From positions 25,360,001 through 25,420,000 of the forward strand of contig CM060733.1 in assembly GCA_030704615.1 (NCBI GenBank): a DNA stretch of 60,000 nucleotides, read 5' to 3'. The translations under genes and the position numbers were made by a program. Within the stretch, counting starts at the first letter, position 1, and each line of letters opens with the position of its first letter. A model generated the notes under the pieces. That model ran no database searches. It was given only the letters and a program-made list of their open reading frames with translations, and had not been told where the DNA came from. This document shows, in pieces, positions 12,815 through 24,571 of the stretch. This DNA comes from Takakia lepidozioides (Eukaryota; Streptophyta; Takakiopsida; Takakiales; Takakiaceae).

Positions 12815-15800
12815 ATGGCGTATATCACGTCCTCCCCGACATCGCAGCAGTCAGCGCATGTGAGTAGAACGATGAGCGGTGTCTGCAGTTGGAGCGCTGG
12901 AGGTGGGGAGGAGGAGGGGGTAGAGAAATTTTGCGTTGACGTGGAAAGCTTGTTGCAATTTCCTGAGAAAACGTACAGCGATGCTATCATCAATGTAGAG
13001 GGAAGGAGGGTGTCGGTTCACCGTTGTATTCTTGCAGTGCGCTGTCCATTTTTCCAGACGGTTTTTGCGAATGCGGAGAAGGATGCTGATGCGAAGGTGG
13101 AGGTGGATCTCAGTGGCCTCATCAAGGAAGGGAGGGTAGGGTACGAGGCGTTCATGGCCGTGATGGGGTACCTCTATGCGGGCCGGGTTAAGTCGTTGGC
13201 GAGCGTTGTGGCTTGCATGGATCCAACTTGCTCTCATTTGACATGTTATCCTGCTATTGAATTTTTCCTGGACCTTTTGTGCGCTTCCTCCGTACTTGAC
13301 ATACCCGAGTTGAAAGCTCTTGGTCAGGTGCGCCTTCTGTCGAGCCCTTGTGTGTGTATGCATGATGGTTGTGGAGATTCGAATGCGAAAGTACACCTAG
13401 ATTCTGGATAGCACGATGATTTTACATGTTACTGCACGAAGAGCTTAAGAGTATCTTACTGTATAGACAGTCTGGGAGAGTCAGCCCGACCAATGGTGAA
13501 AGTTTATAGGAGGCTTAGGCAGACAGAGAGGAGAGAAGAGACGTTGGGACGAGTTGAACTTCAGCAAGCCTGGAGAACATGGGTACCACTGTGGTAAGAG
13601 AGATTCTTTGTCATTCAGCCTTCAGTCGCAGCTCAGTAGGTTTGAGAGAGTCATCAAATGTGAAGATCATCTGAGGTATGTTCATTGTCAGGGACTGAGT
13701 GTCTTATACCCAAGACAGTGCTGTGGCGGCTGGCTGTATAAGATATAAAAGAGAGTCATAGAGGTTGTTAGATTGCAATGAACATTCATTCTTTTCGTGG
13801 TAAACAAGCACTCACACTTTCTGCAAGGGGCCCTAGAGTGACGGAGTGCAGCTGCATGTTTTGCAGCAACATTTGATGAATCTGGTGGACAAGGCTCAAG
13901 TCGATGATGTCTTGCAAATTTTGAAGTCCTCATGCACTCAGAGGAATTCTCAGCTTGAAGCCCTTGCTTTACAGAAGGTTGCGGCTTCAGACCTAGACTC
14001 ACTCGGTCTTGAGAAGGAGCTTTCTGAAACTGCAGTGTGGGAAGTGAGGGAACTGCGACTCAAGCTTGGTCTTGCAGGGTCAGAGATGGATGAATTGGAA
14101 GAGAAGCACTGCAAACGAATACACAGGCAATATTTTTGTCTTGGATAATCGCCAAACTTCCTGGTAAATTGGTCACATTTACTCCCTTTATGACTGGGGC
14201 TTTCAAATGGGTACCTGCAGGGGAAGGCATTGCTGCGGTGTAATTCATTACAGCAGGGCACCTAGTTGCCTTATCCGCATCAATGCTCAACTTGCTGGGT
14301 GCCTGTGTGGAAGCGCTAGAGGGGAGGGTATTATATTCTGATTGCTTTGAAAGTAGATCCCACTGTTCTAAGCTTCGGCCTGAACACCTGACACAAAGGC
14401 GGGTCTGACATCAGTGCGAAACCACCTCAAGGGGTGGCAAAGCTGGAAACTTCGTGAACCTGTCAGGCAGCCCCTGGAAATTACAACTCTTATCAATTAA
14501 GAGGTGCAATGACTATGGTCGTTTCAAATAGGCTGTAGCACCCAGACCAAGCAACTGCTGTCCAGATGTAATCCAGACTTATATCTTAGAGCTCTTGTCT
14601 ACACTGGCCAGCTCGTCCTGGTGCCCATGCAGATGAGAGAGGTAGAGTGGTTAGTTGTTCCTTGCCTGTCTTGGAAACGGGATTGTCCTTGCAGGATACA
14701 AATCCACAAGGAGCATGTTGTGAGGTTTACATACACAACTTTCTCCTAAATAACCATAGCACTTTTACACAGTAGCCATGGACAGGTTGATATAGTGATA
14801 GACCTGCAGGCTGTCACTGCAATGTACTAGAAGTGTGATGTTAAAGTATTTGTCTATGTTACACATGTGCCATGGTTAGAATGGTAGTCCGTATAGGAAA
14901 AATTTGTAGTACAGGTGTCTCTGTGGCAGGCACAGCCATGTTATATATGGCCATGTTGGCACTGCAGCTTACTAGGAGAGTGTGAAATGCTTTTTTTGTC
15001 ACCATCATTGCTTGTATCAATCTTCCTGAGAGATGAAATTCCATCTACTGCTTTCAAAGGTGGCATGTGTTGAGATGGTGGAAGGTTTTCCTCTTTGGTT
15101 TTCTAACCCCAGCAGTTAGGTGGTAGGAGTTAGGTGCATCTGCCTTTTCAGATGTACTTCAACCAAAGGCATTATGCCAGAAGGTTTGATGGCCTATATT
15201 GGCAACAAAAGGTAGTTTTTCCTTGCGTATGGGTTTGGGACCTTGCCTGCATTTACAATTAAAAAAGGTGGACTCCTGCCCAAGTAAGCGTGAATATGGT
15301 GTCTCTTTAGGGGCTACTGCCTCCAATTTGGAATGTGGACATCTTTGCCTGCTATATTAGATGGAGATTCATGCTTTTGCCTTGAATTCCAGTGTATCAA
15401 ATGGTCTTGACTTCTTGACTTCAGCAGGGGTTACTTCTTTGCCACAGATGGAGTCACTGTGTGTTATGAGTTTCCAATTCATCTGCATATCAGATGCTGA
15501 CAGGGTTTGGGTCCTAGCCTGTTGCAGTGTTTCTTGACGGATTGCATTTTAACCTACTGCATTGGTTGAATCATACAGTGTGGGTGCCACAGTAGATGAC
15601 TGTGCTGTGATCTAACCCGTATCCGTCTTATTTGGTCTCAGAGCAGCACACTTCTACATGTGATAGGTTTGAAATGCCTTTGTAGATGAGGGAAGAATAT
15701 AATCAGAGGCCCTTCCAGTGGATGCACCTGCGTTAACTCTGTTGCCTTCATCTTGGGTGCTCGTACAAAGTAACTTGTGCTGCCGCTCGAGTTGGGTATT

Positions 15801-18800
15801 CTATTAACACTGGATTTAGTACTCCCTTGGTAGAATCACAAGTTGGACTAGCGTATGTTGGACCAATTAGCATTTGAGTAGCCTGCTCAATAAATATCTC
15901 AGTAGTCAATCAAATCAGACAGATGTGACTGTCAATGTGGACTTCCAGCTAAGGACAATTGGAAAGGTCTGTTGGACCTATGGCTAAATGATGGTTGAAA
16001 AGTTCAACCCTCTGTAGCAGTTAATGTGCGAAGAATTGGAAAATTGAACAGGTGGTGTCAGTATTTGGAGAGTGTCATGGCTTCATGTAGTTGTGGTCAA
16101 GGGCTGGTGAAACTCCTTGATGACGATTAAAAGGGTGAGCCATGAGCTCTTGTGCCCCTCCCTGCCCCTCCCTTAGGGAGGTAGCTATTTCAGTTCACAG
16201 GTAGCATGGATTGTACCGTTGGTATTTGCTGACAGAAACTCAACTCAAGGGTCTTTAATTATCAAGCTACAGCTCTAGTATCTGTGTCATTCCTGAAGGC
16301 ACAGCCTTGTCCTTGCAGGGCGTTAGACTCCGATGATGTGGAACTTGTACAATTGCTGCTGAAGGAGGGGAACCTTAGCTTAGATGGGGCCAATGCGCTT
16401 CATTATGCCGCCACCTACTGCGACCCAAAAACAATGGCTGAGTTGCTGGAACTAGAAGTGGCAGGTCTGTTGTGAAAGTGGTCTGTTTTGCAAGGTCGTT
16501 GGCTAGCTCTCAAATGTGAGTTCAGATTTTATTGGGCTCACAATGACGTTTTGGCAAGGTATCAGGAATGATTGCAAATAGGCACTGGAAATTTCGTCAA
16601 AAGGGCTGAGGAGAATGGCTTTTCCTGATGGCAAGTGTCTAGTTCGACTTAGCAATATGATCACTGCATCAGATGCATGCTAAAAATCGTGATTCTTGAA
16701 CAGATACAAATTGCGGGAACCGGAGGGGCCTCACTGTGCTTCATGTGGCAGCCATGCGGAGAGAGCCTCAGATAATTGTGGCCCTGTTGGCAAAAGGGGC
16801 AGGCTTGCATGATCTAACGCCAGATGGCCGTACAGCCCTTCAGATCTCCAGGCGGCTGGGGAAGAAATCTGATTGTGAAGGGGAGGAATGTGAGAAGGAT
16901 AGGCTGTGCATAGCGATACTGGAACAGAGAGAGAGGAAACATCCCTTCTCAAAGTTCACCACAGATGTGTTAGCACTGCCCCTCTCAAGTGAAAAGGACC
17001 TGTGGACCACGTTGCTCTACTTGGAAAACAGAGGTAGGCTTTGAACCTCGGACCTATGACCTAGTTACTGGTACATTAGGCATAGCAAAATACCAACTTT
17101 CGTACTAGGTCTGAGGGTAAATGCGGTATAGAAGTTGTGACAAAACCGATAGATTGTAATCTTTAGTGCTTGGTACCAGAAAGTTAAGGACATGTGTTCC
17201 TCTCCACACCACACCTGGATCACATCAGTGTACGTGATGGATAGTCACTTGTTGCTTGCTGAACATCCAAAGAGTCATAAAAGGGTGCTTGCTTGTGCAT
17301 CTTACCCTTTGTGGTTATCATTCTTTTCCAACCTGCTGCTTAGTGTATGTTACCATTCCTGCAATACCCTGCTTCCTCAGTTTGCTGTTCTGGTCACATT
17401 GGGTCAAGTGAATAACTGGCTCCTAGCAAAAATCTGACTCCCATATGTGTCTTTGGATTTTTGGACTGACAAATGCCGTCAGTAATTAGGGGAAAAATTG
17501 GTTGGTAGTGCGAAACGTGAGCTGTTTACTGGAAATGGGAGTTGTAAGCTTCCTGGGTCATGCATCCCACACATCAAAGACCAACTTTATAAGCTTGTGT
17601 AAACTGTCTTTCAAGTCACTTTCCATTCAGGCGAACAATTTATGCTTGAGGGCATTGTGAGAAGTCTACGCTTGTGCCCACGTGCCCAGGTCAGGTCCTA
17701 GTTCGTGTCCATCTGCGTTGCTTCATCACAACTTCTAGATTGCGTCTGAGATTGCCATGGCTCACCACTTGAAAATCGTACATGGTGGTCAAATTAGTCC
17801 TTCCAATCTCTAGCAACTCCAATGGTTGTAAAGAGTTTGTGGTTGGGTGTTTGTAGTGGAGGGCTATTATTTCTCTCAAAAACTCGATTATTTCTTGCGG
17901 ACTTTGCTGCCTTGGCCAAATAAGGGTGAGTCTAGTCTGATTTAGGTGTAGCAAATACTGCTTAAAGATCATCTCTTTGGGTTGTGCTCTCATTACAAAG
18001 TATGAGGAAGTGACAGATGATTGTTTTCTGCAGTGGCACTGGCGCGATTGTTGTTCCCACGGGAAGCCAAGATTGTGATGGGTCTATCACACTTGGATTC
18101 GACATCTGAGATCACGAGGGTTGACAGTGGCTCCCCCATGTCAGGGCTTACTAGTAGCAGTAGTAAACCCTCTGTAGGTTTGCCTTGTGTGCAAGGCAGG
18201 AAGTTAGCTGGAGAGTTCTGGAACGTTGTTGGCACCTCAAAGGAAACTTCTACCGAGCCACTTGTGCAGAGAGTTAATGCTCTTCGGACAACAGGTTTGT
18301 CTCCCGTCTTCTGTTGTCATTTACAGTTATGAGTGACATGCTTTCAAGAGGGATTGGACATGGGGGATTTGAAGATTTGTGTGTTTTGTCACATGAATTT
18401 AAAGAAAGGAGGAGGGCGTTCTCTTTGCACTTCTAGGTTGCTCTCTCAGAGTTTGGTTCTAGTTGGGTAGTTGTTCTACAATGTAAGCTCTATGACTCGA
18501 GTAAGAGTTCCGCTATTACTCGTGCAAGTGTGTAGCCCTTCGGGGTCAAGTTATTTTTGCTTCAGCAACGTGTTCACTTTTTTATTCTTTTTTGTTTTTT
18601 CTATTAGCAGTTTGCAAAGTCCTATCAGTTAATCCATCTTTGCTTGATGATTGTACGTTTAGCAGAGTAATGATATCAGAAAATACGTAATGAAATGGAC
18701 CAAATGGTCTTTTGCTGAAATCGGTTTGTAATGCGATGAAATTCTACAAAGATTAAATGCAGCGTCAAAGCCTGTTGAGAACTTCAATTAGTGACACAGA

Positions 18801-19454
18801 AGGAGATGGCAGGGTGGTTGGGAGTTTGTCAAGCTGTTAAATGAGGCCACTACAGGTCAGTTTAATAATAGTCAGACAAGCTTCATGCCTTCTTTAAAGG
18901 TTTGAACACACGCACTCATCCTCAAGATTGACTCTTGTGTACTCTTGGGGTGCATGGAATTGCTGCTTTGGATGAAATGGAGGTGGTTGAAGGAGTTGCT
19001 GATAATGGGTACAGTAGCATTAGTTGTACATCACTGGTTGTAATCTTAAGTTGGCTTCTTACTTCCAAATAGACTGAAAGAGACAACGTTCTGCGAATTG
19101 GGAAACTGTCCAGACCTTGGCCATGGAAGGCTTTTGTGGTTCAAGTCTGAGACATTTGAATGTGGTTGTGCAGTTGAATTGGGGCACCGTTTTTTCCCAC
19201 ATTGTGCAGCAGTTATATACAAGTACGTTGCAGATGATGACATATTGGATTTGTCAGAGAAAGCCAACTCTGAGGAGCAGCTCACCAAGAAGCGGCGCTA
19301 TGCAGAGCTCAAAGAGATACTGGCGCAAGCCTTTCTGAAGGATGTTGCAGATATGCACAAGAACAAAGCTCTGAGCAAATCGGATGTACCAGTTTCCACT
19401 TCCTCCACTTCATTGTCAAAGGCCCTCAGTAGTACGCTGGTGACCAGAATTTAG
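12815..19454 (+). CDS. NPR1: NPR1-like BTB/ankyrin transcription co-regulator
   Basis: Six exons: 12815-13327, 13867-14126, 16319-16464, 16704-17033, 18034-18294 and 19174-19454. Together they encode 596 residues, almost the length of Arabidopsis NPR1 (593). Exon 1 is the BTB/POZ domain (DAIINVEGRRVSVHRC, GYEAFMAVMGYLYAG) with the NPR-type zinc site Cys134-x4-Cys139-x-His141-x2-Cys144. Exon 2 is the helical region after BTB (NLVDKAQVDDVLQIL, SDLDSLGLEKEL). Exons 3-4 are ankyrin repeats (RALDSDDVELVQLLL, ADTNCGNRRGLTVLHVAAMR). Exons 5-6 are the NPR C-terminal domain (VALARLLFPREAKI, VELGHRFFPHC, KKRRYAELKEILAQAFL). NPR proteins are salicylate-responsive partners of TGA factors in land plants. 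I see no NPR3/4-type VDLN-x-x-P repression motif. The intron after exon 2 uses a GC donor. Confidence 0.88.
14127..16318 (+). other. 2.2-kb GC-AG intron of the NPR1-like gene
   Basis: Exon 2 must end ...ATA-CAC-AG at 14126 to join in frame with G-GCG-TTA at 16319, which restores the conserved RIHRALDSDD. The intron therefore starts GCAATA rather than GT, and ends TTGCAG. The interior has no recognisable gene and no obvious transposon ends. Confidence 0.6.
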
Positions 19455-20197
19455 CCTGGAGTATATCAGATCTCATACCCGCATCTGTACATCTGTACCC
19501 ATGTCAAATTTTGGGAGATCTTTAATGAGACCACATGTACTTGTGTAGGATCCACAGGGTTAGTCTCAGATTGGGGATGCCCTGTCTTCGCAAGCCACAT
19601 GTTTCCAGTTTCCACCAACCTACCCAGATATGACTGAGAGGGCTGCCCTCATGATGGGATCTTCTCGATAAACGTTACATCCCGACCAACAAAGATCTTA
19701 CGTGTGGTAGGATTGAATAATCTGTAAGCCTTCGTTTCGATGTCGTAACCAACTAGGATGCAAACTATGGCCTTCATCTGAGATACAGGGATCCAATTAG
19801 AGAGTTTAGATGCAGAGTTGGAATTACCCAAAACCTTCTGAGAATGGCAAGGTTCTTGGGGTGTGACCAGACTTCCTGTAGTTATGTTATGAAGAACCTT
19901 TCAGTTGGAACAAGGCTCTCTGTTTCCTGTTACTTTTCATGTACACAATTTCCTTTTCATGACGAACCCTTGTGTCATTACAAGGCTCTCTATTTCCTGT
20001 TACCTTTCATGTATTTGATTCCTGATGCTTTCAAAGTACATTCAAACTGTTTTTTTTGTGTTTTGTAAAGCTGTCACAACTTATGCTGGTCATATATGGT
20101 CATCAAAGCCCCAGGTAAATGCAGTGGGCCCACACATGCAGTATATCCCATATCGTTTGCCAGTATACCTGCCACCAAATCAATCTATGAAGATGTT
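19455..20197. other. Downstream flank with Copia scrap
   Basis: This is the 3' flank of the NPR1-like gene. A near-duplicate short segment (CAAGGCTCTCT, TTTCCTGTTAC, TTTCATGTA) occurs at about 19910-19950 and 19980-20015. The Copia fragment inside is listed separately. Confidence 0.35.
19649..19831 (-). pseudogene. Ty1/Copia polyprotein fragment
   Basis: A 60-codon minus-strand frame contains LVGYDIETKAYRLFNP and RKIFVGRDVTFIE. This matches the conserved segment after the integrase core in Copia elements (GY-x-x-x-x-K-x-YR-x-x-(N/D)P, then V-x-x-S/G-RDV-x-F-x-E). Nothing flanking it looks like the rest of an element, so it is an isolated scrap. Confidence 0.7.
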
Positions 20198-20490
20198 TTG
20201 TCACATTGAGATGTCCCAAACCGCCAGCATGGGTGCTTGGTGCCGTTGGAAAGCTCTCGACAAGGAGGGGCGCTCGACGAGGAGGGGTGCACGGGCTTGG
20301 TCTCATGATTTTTGGACCTGCGGTGTGGGAGATGTGGAATTCCAAGTACTTTTGGTCGCCGGAAATTCCCCCAAAATAGCAAAAATGGCAAAGTGGGCAT
20401 TCCTTGGACAATGGTTGGAGCCTCGAGGGGAGAGATATCAAGGGAAAGGTCTCCGGTTCAAATCTGGTCGTAGGCTCTGTGAAAAAAAAA
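20198..20490 (+). repeat. SINE-like repeat, copy 1
   Basis: The unit begins around GAGATGTCCCAAACCGC and ends with a 9-A run after GTAGGCTCTGTG. Near its 3' end it has an A-box-like TGGCAAAGTGGG at 20386 and a B-box-like GGTTCAAATCT at 20455. The second copy at 20.7 kb shares the full layout, and partial copies lie at 24.8 and 42.6 kb. Internal polymerase III-type boxes plus an A tail suggest a tRNA-derived SINE. The box spacing (about 69 bp) is wider than in a normal tRNA. Confidence 0.5.
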
Positions 20491-20693
20491 TGATTGGATA
20501 TGGCTTGCTTCATATATTGATGCACTGTTCAAGTGACACCATAAGTTACGCTTGCTTTGGCAACGCGTCCACCTTTTTTTTTTATTGATGCACTTGGACT
20601 TAGATGACACTGGACACTTGGGCCAACGGCAAAGGCTACCCTATCAATATATGAAGCGAGACGTTTGTTTTGTTTTGTTTGTTTTGTTTGTTT

Positions 20694-20968
20694 TGTCACC
20701 TTGAGATGTCCCAAACCGCGGGCCCAGCCGTGGTGCTTGATACCGTTGGAAAGCCCTCCAACGAGGAGGGGTGCAGGGGCTTGGTCTCATGATTTTTGGA
20801 CCTGCGGTGTTGGAGATGTCGAATTTTCAAGTACTTTTGGTCACTAGAAATTCACAAAAAATGGGAAAGTGGGCTTTCCTGACACAATGATCGGAGTCTG
20901 GACAGGAGAGATATCAAGGGAAAGGTCTCCAGTTCAAATCTGGTCGTAGGCTCTCTGAAAAAAAAAAT
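20694..20968 (+). repeat. SINE-like repeat, copy 2
   Basis: Same layout as copy 1. The B-box region reads CCAGTTCAAATCTGG at about 20929, which folds as a 4-bp stem (CCAG/CTGG) around a 7-base TTCAAAT loop, exactly a tRNA T-arm. The A-box equivalent is degraded (TGGGAAAGTGGG). It ends in about ten A residues and is preceded by a GTTTGTTTT-type simple repeat at 20660-20695. Confidence 0.5.
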
Positions 20969-20969
20969 G

Positions 20970-21920
20970 ATCAGATATGGGATTGCACTTGGACTTGGAT
21001 GACACTGGACACTTGGCCTTGTACATGGGAGATGCACTTGGATACATGAATAGAAGATTGCACTTGGGCTTAGATTTCAATTCTTCACACATGGGCCAAC
21101 GGCATAGGCTACACTAGAGGTCGCACATGGGCCTCGACATAGGAGACCCACTTGGATACATAAGAAATTGCACTTGGGCTTCAATTTCAATTCTTAACAC
21201 ATGGGCCAATGGCGCAAGCTACCCTAGGCCTAGATTTCCCAAAGAGGAGGGTCTCTAGATACTTAGGGGATTGCACTTGGACTTAGATGACAGTGGACAC
21301 TTGGGCCAACGACAAAGGCTACTCTAGAGGTTGCATTTGGGCCTCGACATAGGAGACGCACTTTGATAGATAGAGGATTGCACTTGGACTTATTTAGATG
21401 ACATTGGACACTTGGGCCAACGGCACAAGCTACCCTCGGGCCTAGAGGTTGCACTTGGGCCTCGACATAGGAGACGCACTTGGATAGAGAGGAAATTGCA
21501 CTGGATACATAAGAAATTGGACTTGGGTTTAGATGACAGTGGACAAACTAGAGGTTGGAGTTGGGCCTCGACATAGGAGACACATTTCGATAGAGAGGGG
21601 ATTGCACTTGGACTTAATTAGATGACACTGGACACTTGGGCCAATGCACATGCTACCCTTAGGGCCTAGAGGTTGCACTTGGGCCTCGACATATGAGACT
21701 CACTTGGATTCAGAGGAAATTGCACTGGATACATAGGAGATTGGACTTGGGCTTAGATGACAGTGGACAATTGGGGCTCTACATGGGAGATGCACTTGGA
21801 TACATGAATAGAAGATTGCACCTGGGCTTAGATGGGCCTCGACATAGGAGACGCACTTGGATACATAGGGGATTGCACTTGGGCTTACATGACACTTGAC
21901 ACAACTGCCCAGGCTACCCT
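20970..21920. repeat. Degenerate tandem satellite array
   Basis: The core GCCTCGACATAGGAGA and close variants start at about 21131, 21341, 21459, 21565, 21683 and 21836, giving steps of roughly 106-118 bp with two longer ones. Between cores recur GCACTTGGGCTTAGATGACA-type segments and GGGCCAACGGCA...GCTACCCT. No protein is encoded. A lone unit of the same array lies at 42.93-43.03 kb, again beside the SINE-like repeat. Confidence 0.65.
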
Positions 21921-22729
21921 AGTTGTATATAATAACTGTCCATGGTCATCAGATGCCACGGTGGTTGGAGAATAATGACCGTGTGTAAACAAGGGAACCT
22001 GTTTCTGCAAAGATTGGACGCGTTGGTGAGATATGTCAACGCAAGAGCAGGTCAGGCGCTGCGGGCCGGCCACTGCACAGGCTCGCTTCATGTTTGCCCT
22101 GTTTCTCAATGTTCGTCTGCTTGTGCTGTTTTGCGAGTTCTCCCTACACTTTGCGAAGTCACGGCGCCGCGTGCAGTTGATAGGCATATTCGATCGGCGA
22201 GTTGCAGACGCTCTCGTGTTTTTTCGTCTCTGGGGGAAGGAGCTTCTTTTGATTGTGTTCTGTAAGTCTCTGTTTCTGTGCCGTAATCTGATTTTTCCAG
22301 AAAGGGTCCATCGGCAGACAGCTTACGAAGGAATTGAGCTGTAAGAGACCATTTCAGGGATATCAGCTCTCTCTGTGCCAATCAACTTTGCAGAGTGAGT
22401 TCTTAAAGTGTTACAGGACAGAGGAAGCCGGTGATAGAACATCTTCCAGTACACACAGATTCAGCAAAATAGGGAATCCAAGCGGCCTGTGGGCCAAGGT
22501 AGGCCGCCTGTTTAACTCCAAGAAACGAGAAAAACCATCTCGGGACCTACAAAGTAATGCGGAGTTGGCATCCGAAAGTAAGTCACCTTCATTGGCTTCT
22601 CAAGAGAGGGACGACAGCATAAGCGACAGGGCAGAGTCGCTGTCAGGAGGAGATGATGATACGACCTCACAAGGATCTTTAGAGGGAGAAGACTCGCCGG
22701 CTAATTTTCCGAAATCACGCGCGGGAGCG
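21921..22729. other. Upstream region of the second dioxygenase
   Basis: The region carries an open frame of about 130 codons without any ATG, running in frame into the dioxygenase start (22334-22729). It is rich in Ser, Asp and Glu (SESKSPSLASQERDDSISDR). It may be 5' leader, or coding sequence with an upstream ATG exon that I could not find. Confidence 0.35.
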
Positions 22730-24571
22730 ATGAGCACTTACTTCATCTCCCATGGTGGCCCCTCGCTCCCGTTGGAGGATATACCTGCGAGGACGTTTCT
22801 TCAGGAACTGCCAAACATCATTAGAGGAAGGTATGCCCTCTCATCAGTTTTCATACGATAGTTGCGATGATCAGTTCTTGGGAGAGCAAAGAGTATCCTG
22901 AGAAGCAAGGTTTCAGTTTGGTGATCAGCTTGTCGTTGCACTTGAACTGACTGCAGCCAGCGCAAATGGGAACCGGACAATTCACCACATTGACAGCTAG
23001 CTTTCTATGGGAATGGTGCTAGCACATTCTACAAATATTTTGTAAATTACCAGCTATGGATGTTCATCTGTCGTGCAGATGTTGCTATATGCAGCCAAAG
23101 TTAGATACTCCTGAGTCGATGAAGGGATACCAAATCATTAGTTCGAATTAGTAATGAGGAAAATAGAATTTCTGCTTCATACTGTGTTCAAAGAGGCACC
23201 CATAAGTAGTAGGAGTGGATATGCTTAGGCAGGCACAGCATCGAATCATGTTTGTCAGAGATCTATATTTGAGAGTTTTGGGCTTGCTTACATACAACTA
23301 ACTTTTGGTGCAACCATGTATTTTCCACCACTGTGGGTGAAGGCCCAAGGCTATACTGGCAGTGTCGGCCCACTGGGACACACATGAACCTGCTGTGAAT
23401 GTTGTGAACAGAAACAGCACCATTTATGACTTCTATGGTTTTCCACCCGAACTGTATCAGGTGATTACAAATTTCATACAGATCACTTGCTCAGAACTTG
23501 GTCATGAGGTGCAATAGTGGCTGTCCCTTTGTTGCAAGTGCATTTCTATGCGAGGAATTAGGGGGGTAAGGTGTATTCTGCATTTCCATCTTGTTTGAAT
23601 GGAGGAAAGGTTACCAGGAAGTAAGGGAAGTGAAGTCGGGGTAAAGTCTAAGGAGATATGCTCACGCCTGATATGGTTCTTCAAATGTGAATCTCAGATG
23701 AAGTACACTCCACCAGGTGCCCCAGACCTGGCAGGGAGAGTGAAGGAGCTCCTACAAGAGGCAGGATTTAAGTCAATTGGGGAGGACAAGAACAGGGGAC
23801 TGGATCATGGTGCATGGGTGCCCCTTAAGCTGATGTACCCGGATGCAGATATCCCTGTTTGCCAGCTGTCAGTTCAAAGCCGCAAGGATGCAGCTCACCA
23901 TTACCGGGTGGGTCAGGCCTTGGCGCCTCTGGTTGATGATGGGGTTCTTATACTGGGCACTGGAACTGCAGTTCACAACTTACGTACTCTGCAATTTGAC
24001 TCCAGTAGAGTTCCGGCATGGGCAAAGGCATTTGTCGACTGGCTTACTGATTCATTGATCAATAACAGGTTAGCCTTCTCCCCCCTGCCCTCCCCCTGTG
24101 ATGAGCTATCCTTGTGTGCCATAACACTGCAATTGATCTGGAGACGCAATTTTCGAAGTAAGGGACAGGCAGAAGGGACATGCAAAAGGAAGGGAATGGA
24201 TGTTCCTCAGAGACTGTTGTGAAGTCAGGGAGGTAGTTATAGGCCTAGAGACTGTTCTGACTCCAAAAAGGTGGACACAAAGGAAAAGGAGCCAGCAGCA
24301 AGGAGTCTTGTCATGGTCAATTAATCTTGTGAGACACCTTTCAAATTGCTGAGAATTTTGCAGATATGAGGACGTCATCCAGTGGATGGAGAAGGCACCT
24401 TACGCGCGCAAAGCTCATCCTTCCTCAGAGCATTTTGTGCCTCTACTGGTGGCCCTTGGAGCTGCAGGAGAAGGGGCTCGTGCTGAGCTCATTCACAGCA
24501 GCTGGGTGTTAGGGACTTCGTCTATGGCATCCTTTGCTTTTCACCCAGCATCTTCAGCGACTAACAGCTGA
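22730..24571 (+). CDS. LigB/DODA-family extradiol ring-cleavage dioxygenase, copy 2
   Basis: Four exons: 22730-22830, 23343-23460, 23698-24068 and 24364-24571, giving 265 residues. The first three exons are 101, 118 and 371 nt, identical in length and phase to copy 1, so the genes are paralogues from a segmental duplication. Blocks seen are [14 protein letters not shown] (His8), [11 protein letters not shown] (His44), [32 protein letters not shown] (His110) and [10 protein letters not shown] (His166). The Gly before His44, nearly invariant as SGHW in the family, is Ala here; the His itself is kept. The C terminus is five residues longer than copy 1. An extradiol dioxygenase activity is expected from the family; the substrate is unknown. 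Confidence 0.85.

Noticed and set aside
20386-20480. Possible tRNA gene
   Set aside because: A/B-box-like words and a T-arm fold are present, but there is no acceptor stem or anticodon arm, and the unit is part of a dispersed repeat.
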